Shown: one piece after another, positions 31,523 to 41,914 of the stretch | Position numbering within the stretch: the stretch's first letter is position 1 | How the letters are laid out: each line of letters opens with the position of its first letter | Source of the DNA: Lepiota brunneoincarnata | Taxonomy: Eukaryota; Basidiomycota; Agaricomycetes; Agaricales; Agaricaceae | Reading direction: 5' to 3' | Length of the DNA stretch: 64,000 bases | Assembly (NCBI GenBank): GCA_023014365.1 | Contig: JAEBUN010000015.1 | Span: forward strand, 992,001-1,056,000 | Translations under genes and position numbers: made by a program | Notes under the pieces: generated by a model | What the model saw: the letters and a program-made list of their open reading frames with translations, nothing else | What the model was told of the DNA's origin: nothing | Database searches by the model: none

Positions 31523-33511
31523 TACCTGACTGTCCATTGCATTTCATATTGAACCATGATAAATTCTTCCTCCCACTGGTGTTTCTGTGCCCAAGCATGA
31601 AGCCAATGTACCTGTTGAACTTGGGATGGCATGTCAGCATTCTGCTCTTGGGAATGACCAGGTTGTGTTTGGAAAATTATGAACTTACATTCCTTCAGTG
31701 CATCAGGTGAAGAGTTATTGTCTCCAGCAAAGTGAGATTGCCATATCCATGAAAGGTGGACTGCAGTTGATCTGGGCTCATTTGTGTTGAGTAGGGCCAT
31801 GCTGTACTGTACATTGGGTCTGTTCAAAGATGGAAACTGGGCCAACACTGAGGTGTTGGCACACAAGCAAATCATTGCCATCTGGCATTTTGAATATACA
31901 TGGCAATGAAATGCAATTCGATTATTGAGAGTAATGATAGCCATGCAGCTATGCAGTTGAATTGATTTGTGGCTGGCAACATGTAGTATGTGTGAGTATT
32001 GAAACAATTTTTTGGCAATTGCAGTGCAAAGGCTTTCCAGATGTCGCAGGGCTTGGGATATGCGCAGGGATAATTCCAACAAACATAGCTTTGTGCCAGG
32101 GGATTGAAAGGTGGATGGCATGCTAATTGGGCGCCTTTCAAGTGGGGGGACTGCATGCGCTGATGAGTCCGGTACAGTTGGGGTTGCTGGCTGTGCCACA
32201 GCAATTTTGGCCTTGTCATCTAAGGCATCAAATACATCCCAGAAATCATTGTCATTGGTGGCAAATATATTCGCTTGCCTTATACCCAGATGCCGTTGCC
32301 TTGTCTCCAGCTCAGCAAACTCATCTGTCAGTGCCTGCTGCAGTTGTTTTGCAAGGTCCTCCTGTGCTGGGGTCAGTGGCCCTCAAAGGATAGCCTTAAG
32401 CTCGACCCTGTCATGTCTGTTAGCAGATATATTGTCTCTGACATTAATCTGAGAAATACAAACTGGTGTTCTTCCACATCAATTGCTGACTGGATCCACT
32501 CCTCTGTTGGGGTGTGTTCTGCTGCTGGGCATAAAGTTACCTGGCCCCCATTGCCACCCTGTGCAGCCAGGATATCCATTGCTTTCGGCAGGCTTCAGCA
32601 TGCATAATTGCTACTGTTCATTGCTCCATGTCATGATCATTTATACCTTTACTCAACAAACTGAAATATTCTGTTGTGTCTTTAACCATTGCTTTTGCCT
32701 GGGTATATTGTGCACATAATGCCATTGCTGTTCAACAGAGGCGCAAGGTGTGCATGGCATCAGCAGACTGCCAAGATAGACTTACTAATGTTGAGCATTT
32801 TCTTGTGGTTTGAATCACTGGCATGATTGTCAAGTGTCTCGGCATGGTTTGCCAAGGTTGCCATACAAACAGTTGGTGAAATGGAATTTAAGGATGACCA
32901 TAAAGATTCTAGAACTTCACTGGCCACTACACTGCTGCCAGGGATGAAGGATGGTGCATACCAGAAAAAGCACTCTTGTCTGTGGCCATGCACATGAAAG
33001 AGACCAATGGCTCAGTCAACAACCAGATCATGCAGCAGATAATGGCCGATCCTTTTCTGGAGATGTACTGAGTATTGGCAGGCAATGTCATAAATCAACA
33101 TGGCACCTTGCTCTGGATCAAGGTGGGTTGTTGCCAGAGATTGCAAGAAGACCCAGTCTATGTTCTTTTGCTGCTCCCCCTTGAACAAGTCAGCAATTGC
33201 ATTTGGTGCAAAGCATCCATGCCAAGCACAAGCTATAGCCACTATGCTGGTAACATTGCAGGCTTTGGATCCTGCCATTGCAAGTTCAATGGCACAAAAG
33301 TGGTTCTCACATGGTGCCTTCTGTGTTCAGTGCATGAATAAATGTTTTTGAGGATATAGAAGTAGTGCCAGTGGATGTACTGTGGACATCTCAATTGCAT
33401 CTCTCAGGAAGCTGTGATACTGAGCATGTGTGGAAAACATGCCACCTCCTTCAGACAGCCAAATATCAGAAGTGCCATGGTTTTGCCAAACATGGTCTGC
33501 CTTGAAATTGC

Positions 33512-34647
33512 TGTTGGTGATATGCCAATTTCATGCCTATACCTGAATTCCATACTCTGGAATGATTCTCTACATAGAATCAGTGGCTATATCATTAAAG
33601 AACTCTATAGAGGATTGGTACTATGTCCCATAGTAGCCAATTCGACTGAATTGAGGATATTTGAGCCTCGGAAGTGTTCAAACCAGTTCATTATCACTAA
33701 GCATAGTGAACCAAGCTATCAGAATGCTCTCCGGAGGGATTCAGGACTCTACATAGCCTATTGAGTATACTTCGGTTGCATCAAGGGACCTTATGAGCAG
33801 TTTTCTGATGAACTCGGATTTGTTTGAACCCAAAGAATGTACATAGCAGCTGTCGCAGGTGTATCATGCCTATGACAAGCCCAATAATGATGACTGGACC
33901 ACGGAACGGAACATCCAACATTTGGGAGGTGACACCTGATGCCCAAAACCCTAGAAATATCAAAGACTCATAATTAACAAGTGCTTTGTGGGTCCTGGCA
34001 CCTCGACATATTGCCTAACTGAGATTAATTACGATGGATCAAGGGATTGTCCATATGCCATACATTCCAATCATAATTGATCCAGAAGCTTAACGCACTC
34101 ATGTGGATGCAGAATAATGCAGATGAGCATGGAACACATTTGGCTGGATTGCCATTTGTCAATCAGAGAAAAACCCATAACCCAGAGCAAGGTAGAAATG
34201 CTGCCGAACCTTCCAAAATATTCTGCAGTACCTGTAACAATTAAGCTTATTGTTTTCTATTTCATATTTACTATCTCTCGTATGTATCTAAACAATATAA
34301 ATACGGTCGCACTTGTTCGTGGAGAAGCAAAAGGTCTCACCCCCACTTCCACATGCAAGTCTGCAAGCTGTGATCAAGAACAGTTTCAGAGGACTACTTA
34401 GTGTGCATTGTTAAGTGTGATTTCTTCAGTCATCAACCAACCCAGAGACAGAGACAGAGAACAGAGTCCAGAGTTTAGAGTTCCAGAGTGCTAGAGACAG
34501 AGACAGAGACAGAGAACAGAGAACAGAGACCAGAGACCAGAGACTAGAGACCCTGTGCTTTGAATTGACAGGGATTGTCCTTTCACTGCTGCACTGTACG
34601 GCTAAGATAACTTCAACGGCTGTTCGTTAACCTCTAAAAACACTATT
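33512..34647 (+). repeat. Left LTR of C1 (5' segment)
   Basis: It aligns base for base with the first about 1130 bases of the LTR at 51162-52459 with scattered C/T and G/A differences. It ends in CTATT, the target site of element B. The presumed target duplication of C1 on this side is ATTGC (33507-33511). Confidence 0.85.
34441..34552 (+). repeat. CAGAGA-type microsatellite in the C-family LTR
   Basis: Runs of (CAGAGA) and CAGAGAA/CAGAGACC units; the same block occurs at 52089-52195 in the second LTR with one fewer unit. Confidence 0.85.
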
Positions 34648-35064
34648 TGTTACCCAGGTTAGGGGTTCGCTCTTGAGTAGCATGGCGTTTGTGGCAGGAT
34701 GTCTATACAGACTTGGTCCTGTCCTACTAGGTGTGACTTGGAGACGATGAAGCACTATAAGTCCAGCCGGTTATGGCAAAGAGGTATAGGAGGCAAGAAC
34801 TTTATAACACTAAGATAAGGATACAAGGGTATGGTACAGTATCCTTATATACTACTATGTGTGGCTGTGCTCCTACTATATATATCTGGACTCAGGTAAG
34901 TGAGTCATGTCCTTATCTATCTAAGTATAGATTGTTCTGATGGTACTTCTGATGGTTTCAGAATGACAGGTCTTTTATCTAATTATATACTTTGGGTGCT
35001 TCTGATAAGAGTTCCTTCCGGTGAGGCTTCTGATAAGGGGAGTTTAAGGGGACTTCTGATAACA
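34648..35064 (-). repeat. LTR of element B (3' in coding sense)
   Basis: On the plus strand it begins TGTTACCCAGG and ends CTTCTGATAACA. It contains several TTCTGATAA repeats and a TATATATATCTGG stretch. On the minus strand it is preceded by a purine tract (AAACGGGGTAA). Confidence 0.93.
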
Positions 35065-35884
35065 TTACCCCGTTTCTAAGGTTATATTCCACTATAACCG
35101 TTTACGTCTTTTCCTACTGTTGTGTTTGAGTGGAGTTTAGAATTCTCCTACTGGTTCTCCGCACATGTTAGACATGGCAATGTTATCGTATCCATCGTCA
35201 AAGTCATCTTCTTCAGGATATTCGAGTCCTGAGTATTGGTAATGGAGTGATGGGGTGGTTTGGGATCGAGTTGCCATAGGTCTGTTATAGGGTGTGTGTC
35301 TTGTTCCTTTTGAAGGGCATTCGGTTCATTTGTGGCGGGGTTGGAATACTCTGCAGTGTGGGCATCTATACTTGATGCAGTCATATGAATAATGGCCTGG
35401 GGCATATTGTTTACAACCAAGGCAGGCAAATTGAGGACAGTCCATGGCCCAGTGTCCGGTTTGTTTACATTGAATACATCGAGATCTGTCATTGGGTTTA
35501 GGGTTTGGAATTTGTTGAATGGGAGCTGGAGAGTTCCGTATTGGTGTTGGTTTGGTGATATTTTTACGGAAGGGGTTGTTATTTCTGATAGAGTTCTTTC
35601 TTCCTGACGTGGGAGTTGGAGTGTTTTTGTTGGTGGGAGGTACCACGTTGGTTTGTTTCTTTCTTGGCATTTGGGACATGAGTCCTTGGCGAGTGAGGAG
35701 GAATGCCTCATAGTTTTCAGTCCACTTTCATTGGGCATGGAAGGCGTCGTGGAGTAGTTTTGTTTGTTTGACGTGATGGATATAGTTCAACCATACTTCT
35801 CGGTCGTAATCGCTGATGGGGGCATTGTTGACTTTGTCGGTGAGGAATTGGGTGGAGGCAATGGTGCGTAAGTCTTCTACACTG

Positions 35885-36195
35885 TGTTAGGGGAAGTAAG
35901 AGCACCGGAACCAAGTTGATATTTGGGTGGTGAATACAATCGACACCCACACTACTTATATACATAGAGGCCTGCGCACAGACCGGGTAGCCAAACACTA
36001 TGTAGCTACTAGAACATAACGTACGCAAACAATATACAAACAACGTCAGTCGCACGTGGGTTAGACTCGGGGATGGGGGTGGCCGAAGGCTGAGGCCGGG
36101 CTTAGGCATCGGGCATCGGCTAGAGAGGCCGAGCACGGATACCCAACCACAGACCCCTAGACATACCTTGCGTAAGGGGGTATAGTCCCCTTACA
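35885..36195 (-). repeat. LTR of element E (3' in coding sense)
   Basis: On the plus strand it begins TGTTAGGGGAAG and ends GTCCCCTTACA. Same length as the copy at 37477-37787. Confidence 0.93.
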
Positions 36196-36243
36196 CCAGC
36201 CCCCTCTTAAGAGTCGATGACCCGACGACTCGGTTCCTTCGTC

Positions 36244-37395
36244 CTAAGCAGCACGAGCCCAGCGACCATCCACGAGCCGAATGACAAGCCCATCCGCCAG
36301 AAGGGAACGGGCATAGTCGAGACGGGCCGGGTAGGCGACAGGCGGAAGTCCCTGGCCCCAGGTCGAGATGACGCTGTCGACCTCCATCGGGGTCAAGGCC
36401 GGGGTAGGGGTAGCGCTTCCCATCCGGACTGATGGGACTCCGGGAGTAGACGCACCGGAGGGGGTAGAGATGGGCATAGGGGAGCCGCGCGACGGTTGCC
36501 GAGAAACCACGGGCGAGCGCATAGGGGTGGGAGTAGATGCGGCCGTGCGCATAGTAGTCGATGGGACGCCGGCCGGGGTAGAAATCATGGGGAGAGTGGG
36601 GGCGACAGAAGAGGCCTGCGAGGAAGACCGTGCACCCGGATGCGCCCAGTCAGGGACCGGGGTAGCAGAGCCGGAGGCAGTGGGATCCACATGAGCTGGA
36701 GCGGGAGCCTGCGCCGCTGCAGGAGCGGACGGTCCGGGGGCCGCTGGGGTGGGGCCGGAAGCCGCCGTTGTCTTCTCCTTCTTCGTCTTTGGAAGGTGGA
36801 CGCGCTTGCGCGCAATCCGCTTACCTAATACCACAAGGGCATCACCGAGTTGCTGCTCGGTCCCCCTGATAGAGACATGGCGCTCGTCGGCACCATCCGT
36901 GGCCACAGAATAGACTCGGAGGTGAGCGCCACTAATGTCGGCGACCTGTTTAAGGCCGCGGCCGCCGCGACCAACCATGTGCCCACCCATGTCGTCGGCG
37001 ATGACAAGGGTGGCCTGATAGCGATCGGCCTCGTCGTCCCGTGGGTAGTGAGCCGACAGCGGGAGGGCGGTAGAGGTGCCTTTTACCGCGGGGCGAGTGG
37101 GGCCCGGGCGGTTAGAAGTGCGTGGGACATCCGCGGAGATCCGCGAGCGACCCTTCTGGGTAGTAGCTGCTTGAATGACAGCTGGAGTAGGACTGGCAGC
37201 AGCCGTCGAGGTGCGATCCTTGAGGGTGCGCAGGCGGGATGAGAGCAAACCGATCGAGCGGTTAAGCTCGCCGATCCGGGCCAGTAAGGCCTGAGTATCC
37301 TCGCCTGAACGCGAGGGTCCTGCCGAGGCAGGGGCCATTGTCGGTAGGGCGGGCACAGTCGCTTTCTGTTTGCCTGAGGACTTTCGGCGGGGCAT
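36244..37395 (-). CDS. KH-domain protein of LTR element E
   Basis: 383 residues with an intact frame. Residues about 33-63 form a leucine-rich, coiled-coil-like segment (ALLARIGELNRSIGLLSSRL). Residues about 126-195 are a KH (type I) RNA-binding domain: YQATLVIADDMGGHMVG, then the GXXG loop as GRGG (about 142-145), then KQVADISGAHLRVYSV and HVSIRGTEQQLGDALVVLG. A long Ala/Pro/Ser/Thr-rich region follows, and a short conserved-looking end (YARSLLADGLVIRLVDGRW). KH domains bind single-stranded RNA or DNA, so the protein could serve a Gag-like packaging role in trans with an autonomous element. That role is my inference. The intact 1.15-kb frame in an element with diverged LTRs suggests past selection. 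Its GC-rich composition differs from the surrounding element B. Confidence 0.82.
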   Translation of the reverse strand: MPRRKSSGKQKATVPALPTMAPASAGPSRSGEDTQALLARIGELNRSIGLLSSRLRTLKDRTSTAAASPTPAVIQAATTQKGRSRISADVPRTSNRPGPTRPAVKGTSTALPLSAHYPRDDEADRYQATLVIADDMGGHMVGRGGRGLKQVADISGAHLRVYSVATDGADERHVSIRGTEQQLGDALVVLGKRIARKRVHLPKTKKEKTTAASGPTPAAPGPSAPAAAQAPAPAHVDPTASGSATPVPDWAHPGARSSSQASSVAPTLPMISTPAGVPSTTMRTAASTPTPMRSPVVSRQPSRGSPMPISTPSGASTPGVPSVRMGSATPTPALTPMEVDSVISTWGQGLPPVAYPARLDYARSLLADGLVIRLVDGRWARAA

Positions 37396-37476
37396 ACTAG
37401 CGTTAGAGCTGAGAAGACAGGGTAGGTGGGGTGCAGAGGGCTAGATTGGCGAGTCTGCGTAGAGACCCAAATATTC

Positions 37477-37787
37477 TGTTAGGGGAAGTAAGAGCACCGG
37501 AACCAAGTTGATATTTGGGTGGCGAATACAATCGACACCCACACTACTTATATACATAGAGGCCTGCGCACAGACCGGGTAGCCAAACACTATGTAGCTA
37601 CTAGAACATAACGTACACAAACAATATACAAACAACGTCAGTCGCACGTGGGTTAGACTCGGGGATGGGGGTGGCCAAAGGCCGAGGCCGGGCTTAGGCA
37701 TCGGGCATCAGCTAGAGAGGCCGAGCACGGATACCCAACCACAGACCCCTAGACGTACCTTGCGTAAGGGGGTATAGTCCCCTTACA
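37477..37787 (-). repeat. LTR of element E (5' in coding sense)
   Basis: Second copy of the 311-bp LTR. It is followed on the plus strand by the CACTG target duplication. Confidence 0.93.
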
Positions 37788-38060
37788 CACTGGTCATGAG
37801 TGGTTCTATATTCTTTACTCCCATTGTATGGAAGTTGATGGGTAGGACAGCTACTGGTTCTGGTTCGGGTGTAACATTGGGGTCGGGGGTTTCGTTCCTG
37901 GCATTGATGAAGGTATTGGAGGGTGTGTATGGGCATGGCCTTGGGATTGGAGTTGGGGAATTTCTTTCAACGTTGGGGTCATCGATGATGACAACGGAGG
38001 AGGTGGTAGAGGAAGAGGAGAAGGGGGGAGTGGATTGGGGGCGGACGAGGTCGAGGTTGT

Positions 38061-41000
38061 TCATGGACATTTTTGAATACATTTGGTGGTAGAGCGAAGT
38101 TGCTTCTGGTAGGTTCTGGGTAGTTCCTGGTCGTTGCTGTTAAGTTGATGATCTTCTTTATACTCTTCCAAATATTCATCGGCATTGTTGTGGAGATCTT
38201 CTTCGGATATCCATTGGTTCTCCATGTGGGAGTATCCTTTCCAATGTACGTAGTATTGGAGTTTTCCACGATAATGTCGGTGATTGAGAATAGCTTCTAT
38301 TTCGTATTCTTCTTCTTCGTTAATGATGTCTGGTGGCGGTGGCGTCGGATGAGGTCCATATGCTTCTGTTTCATTGTATGGGGTTAGGAGGTTTCGGTGG
38401 AATACCGGGTGTATCTTCCATTTGATTGGAAGTTTTAGTTTGTATGTGAGTGGCGATAGGACTTCTGATATAAGGAAAGGTCCTAGTCTCTTTGGGGCTA
38501 TTTTGTTGGAGATGAAGGGGAGTTTGAGGTTCTTGGCTTCTAGCCATACTTTCTGACGTGTTTCAAGGGGTTTGACAGTTCTTCTGGTTCTTTGTTTCAT
38601 AATGTTGGCGGAGAGTTGATGTGCCGCGTGTGCTTCTTTTCTGGCATCATCAAGGAGTCTGATGCGTTCGTCTACTGATGGAAAGTTTGAAGTTTCCATT
38701 ACCGCAGGTATCGGTGGAGGGTTGTATCCCATGATGAGTTCGAATGGGGATTTCTGCCTTGAGGCATGTATTTTGGAGTTGTGTGCGAACTCGGCGATAG
38801 GGAGGGTTTCTGACCAGTCAAGGGGTTTCCTGGTACAGTATATGGCAAGGTAGGTCTCAATTTCTTGGTTGTATCGTTCGGTAGAACCATCTGTCTGGGG
38901 ATGGTATGCGGTTGAGAATGCCTGTTGGATGTTGAGGTGTTTGGCTAGCTCTCAGAGGGAGTTGGCGGCAAATCTGGGGTCTCGATCTGATATGATCTTG
39001 TCAGGTAGTCCGAATCTAGTGAAGACTTTTTCTATTAATAGTCATCTAATGTCGTCGGCGTTTGATTGATCTGAGATTGGGATGAAAATTACCCCCTTCG
39101 TAAGGCCGTGGTCCACCACGGACAATATCGCATTATGGCTGGCGCTAGGCGGTAGACCGGTGATAAGATCCCATGAGATCTGGGCAAATGGGCGTCTGGA
39201 AGATGATGGTGGGATTGGTTGAGTCAGTGCGCGATCTGGTCTGGGTATGATCTTGTATTGCTGACGCTCTGGACAGCCTTTGACGTAGTTCTTTATGAAC
39301 GTCGACATTCCTGGCCAATATACTTCTGTCTTGGTGAGGCGATATGTTTCCTGTTCTCCAGGGTGACCACGTGCAGGGTGGTCGTGGTATCTTGCGATGA
39401 CATCGTGTCTGAGTTGGAGGTCTTCTGGAATAATGACACGTTCTTGGAACGTGAGGAGTGAACCATTTGGGGTTGGAACTGTTCCGAAGTCTTTATCGGC
39501 GGCATTAGGGTGGGTTTCTTTTAGGAGTTTGAATGCTTCGGTGGATTCTAGCGTCGTATTTGGGTGATTCCGTGATTCTTTCTTGGAGTTCCATATCGAC
39601 TGGTGGTGATAAAGAGGTGTTCTGGGAGTACTGTGACTAAGTCTTGATCTTCCATGTTGGGTGTGGCGACAAAGAGGTTGTTTGGAAGCATGGTGACGTC
39701 TTCGTTATCGTTATCTTCATCAGGGATGTGGTCTGGACATCTTGATAGAGCGTCTGGTGCAGGGATCTTTGATCCTGGGACGTGTTCTAATTTGAAATTG
39801 TAGTCGGCGAGGGTCTGTACCCATCGTGCTTGTCGGCGGTTGATTTTCTGGGGTTTACACCAGTATGTGAGGTTTTGGTGGTCCGTTTTGATATGGACGG
39901 TATGGGGGCTGCCAAGGAGGTAGTGGCGCCATTCTTCGAGGGCTCGGATAATAGCAAGGAGTTCCCTGTCGTAGATATCATAGTTGCATTCCGCTGGTCC
40001 GAACGTCTTTGAATAGAATGATACGGGTTTCTGTATTCCGTTGATGTCGTGTTGATACAGGACAGCTCCTGATGCGAATTTGGAAGCATCAGCTTCTATT
40101 TCGAAGGATTTTGTGGAGTTGGGCATGAGGAGTACCGGTTCCTTTAAGAATTCGTTCTTGAGCGTTTCGAACGCTTTCTGTTGTTCTTCTTTCCATTCAA
40201 ATTTATTTGATTTGGAAAGGAGTTGGTTCAGGGGTTTGGTGTGGTGGGAGTAGCTGCGGATGAACTTCCAGTAGAAGTTACAGAATCCGATGAATTTCTG
40301 AATGTGTCAGACTGTTTTCGGCACTGGCCAGTCTTCTATTCCCTTGAGTTTTCCGGGATCTATTTTGATCTCGTCTGGCGTGATGATCATGCCGAGATAT
40401 TTGAGTCGTTGTTTGTTGAACTCGCATTTCTCCGTTTTGAGGTAGAGGTCGTTTTCCTGCAGGATTTGCAGTACTTTTTCTGTAAGTCAGTTGGTTTCTT
40501 CCTGGGTTTTACCGTAGATTAGGATATCATCCATGTAGATGATGATTCCTCCTTTCTCCATTATCTCGGAGAATAATGTGTCCATCATATGTTGGAACAT
40601 TGTGGGACTGTTGCAAAGTCCGAAAACATAACAGTCGGTTCGAAAAGACCCATGGGAGTCTTGAACGCTGCTTTCCATTGATCGCCATCTTTGATTCTGA
40701 CGTTATTGTATCCTAGGCAGGACGTCGAGCTTAGTGAAGTACTTAGCTCCTTTGAGTTTATCCATGATAGAGGAAATCATGGGGATTGGGTAGGCATTTT
40801 TGATGGTGTGATCGTTTAGATAACGATAGTCTTGGCAGGGTCTGAGGTCTCCTCCTTTCTTGGCAACAAAGAAGAAGGGCGATGCCATAGGGGATTTTGA
40901 GGGGCAGATGTACCCTTTTCGGAGGTTTTCATCTATGAATTCTTTTAATGCTTTTTCTTCGGCAGGTGCCACTTGATAGGGTTTCATCGATTTTGCTTCG

Positions 41001-41914
41001 AATGTTGGTTTTAGTTTGATTTTGTGATCAAACGTTCTTGATGGTGGGAATCATTCGGAGGCTTTCTTGTTGAATATTTTAGCCCATCGGGTGAATCTCC
41101 GAGGGATCTCAGGTGGTTTCTTGTTTGATTCCGGTTGTTTTCCTTTTTGGTTTGCCGATTTTGTCGGGTTGTGTTGCTCATTGTGGAGCGTCGTGGCGTG
41201 TGTTGCTTTGGCATTTACTTCTAATGGGGTTAGAAGCATTGGGTTCATTTCTCTTTCTAAAGAGAAGGTGTCGAGGTCAACGTTTGACAGGTTGACGTAT
41301 TCTTCGGGGTTTTCCTCAGGTTGAGAGGTTTTTCCAGCCATTATGTCCATGGTGATAGAGTTGAGTTTCGACAGGGTCGTCGTAGGGTTCTGAGGAGTTT
41401 GGAAAAGTCCTGGTGATCGATTTGGGGTTTCCAAGAGAATGTCTTGGTTTTCCAGTTGATGTCGGGATTGTATTGTTCCAACCAGGGAAATCCGATGATG
41501 AGGTCCTTCTCACCAGTGTTTGTGATGTACGCTTCTAGTGTGCAATCTCTTCCATCGATGATGGTTCTGATTTTGATGTATTCATGGATCTTGCCATGTT
41601 GATTGTCAGTTCCGTCAACGTTGCTGAGAGGGATTGGTTGGTCCAGCCATTTGGTTTGGTAACCATGTCGTTCAACGACTTTGTGGGAGATAAAGTTCCC
41701 TTGGGCTCCTGAGTCTATCAGGGCAGGTGATGGCCACGGGTTTTGATGTCCGTTCACTCCAAATCTCGATGGGTAGGTAGAGGGATCGTTTATTCGGGGA
41801 GAGTCGTAGTTGTACAGAATTTATCGAGAAAGTGTCCTTCTGAGAGTGAGAATATATAGAGTCCTTCTGGGAATGAGCAGGGGTGCATCGGTCTGTGTTC
41901 CGTTTCAAAAATCC
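38061..41914 (-). pseudogene. pol: Element B Pol (protease-RT-RNase H-integrase-chromodomain), degenerate
   Basis: Domains along the minus strand: retropepsin ALIDSGAQGNF (about 41720); RT with [12 protein letters not shown] and YMDD (40526-40537); RNase H with IEADASKFASGA and DRELLAIIRAL; an H2C2-like site now reading GCPERQQYK, where the second Cys is replaced by Arg; the DDE core with ISWDLITGLPP, ISDRDPRF and TDGSTERYNQE; GPF-like PKRLGPFLISEVLSPLTYKL; and the chromodomain EEEYEIEAILNHRHYRGKL...ENQWISEEDL (about 38300-38170). The frame is broken near 41765, 41040, 40700-40720, 40480 and elsewhere. A TGA after AANSL (about 38955) replaces a probable Arg codon. It is an inactive copy of a chromovirus related to element A. 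Confidence 0.85.

Larger units (their letters stand above)
29761..33511 (-). pseudogene. KDZ (Kyakuja-Dileera-Zisupton) transposase, N-terminally truncated and interrupted
   Basis: Family landmarks appear in order on the minus strand: IWLSEGGGMFSTHAQYHSFL (about 33470-33400), PCENHFCAIELA and ACAWHGCFAP...FKGEQQKN (33335-33150), IYDIACQYSVHLQKR, HVHGHRQECFFWYAPSFIPG and ETLDNHASDSNHKKM (32990-32760). Further downstream come VHWLHAWAQKHQWEEEF and YEMQWTV (about 31590-31530), then, after the Tc1 insertion, WENGDAKLAGPATYAAQKAAMW. KDZ enzymes are DDE-type transposases that are abundant in mushrooms. Breaks: a TGA between VVD and AIGLFHV near 33008, a stop or frame change near 32395, insertion of a Tc1 element after 31522, and insertion of LTR element C1 at 33512, which removes the N-terminal part from view. 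Clearly dead. Confidence 0.85.
35885..37787 (-). mobile_element. Element E: 1.9-kb LTR element encoding only a KH-domain protein
   Basis: 311-bp LTRs at 35885-36195 and 37477-37787 (TG...CA ends) are flanked by CACTG (35880-35884, 37788-37792). The only long ORF (36244-37395, minus) encodes a KH-domain protein; no protease, RT or integrase is present. In the coding sense a purine tract (AAGAGGGGGCTGG) directly precedes the downstream LTR, as expected for a plus-strand primer. The LTRs differ at about six positions, mostly C/T or G/A. It must rely on enzymes of another element. Confidence 0.92.
35137..38082 (-). pseudogene. Element B ORF3: triple zinc-knuckle protein, split by element E
   Basis: After removal of element E (35885-37787) and one CACTG repeat, one frame runs from MYSKMSMNN at 38082 to the end at 35137. 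Seen: a Ser/Pro-rich N-terminus, a helical part (REVWLNYIHHVKQTKLLHD), and knuckles CIQCKQTGHWAMDC and CLGCKQYAPGHYSYDC. A third knuckle (CPHC...H...C) is interrupted by TGA, and the C-terminus reads SNMCGEPVGEF. Two TGA stops occur: one before KWTENYEAF (near 35728) and one in the third knuckle. The layout matches ORF3 of element A, so this is a conserved third gene of the lineage. Nucleic-acid binding is likely. Confidence 0.7.

Noticed and set aside
39042..39308. A functional integrase zinc site in element B
   Set aside because: The CxxC pair reads CPER, so the second ligand is missing, and the frame is interrupted shortly after.
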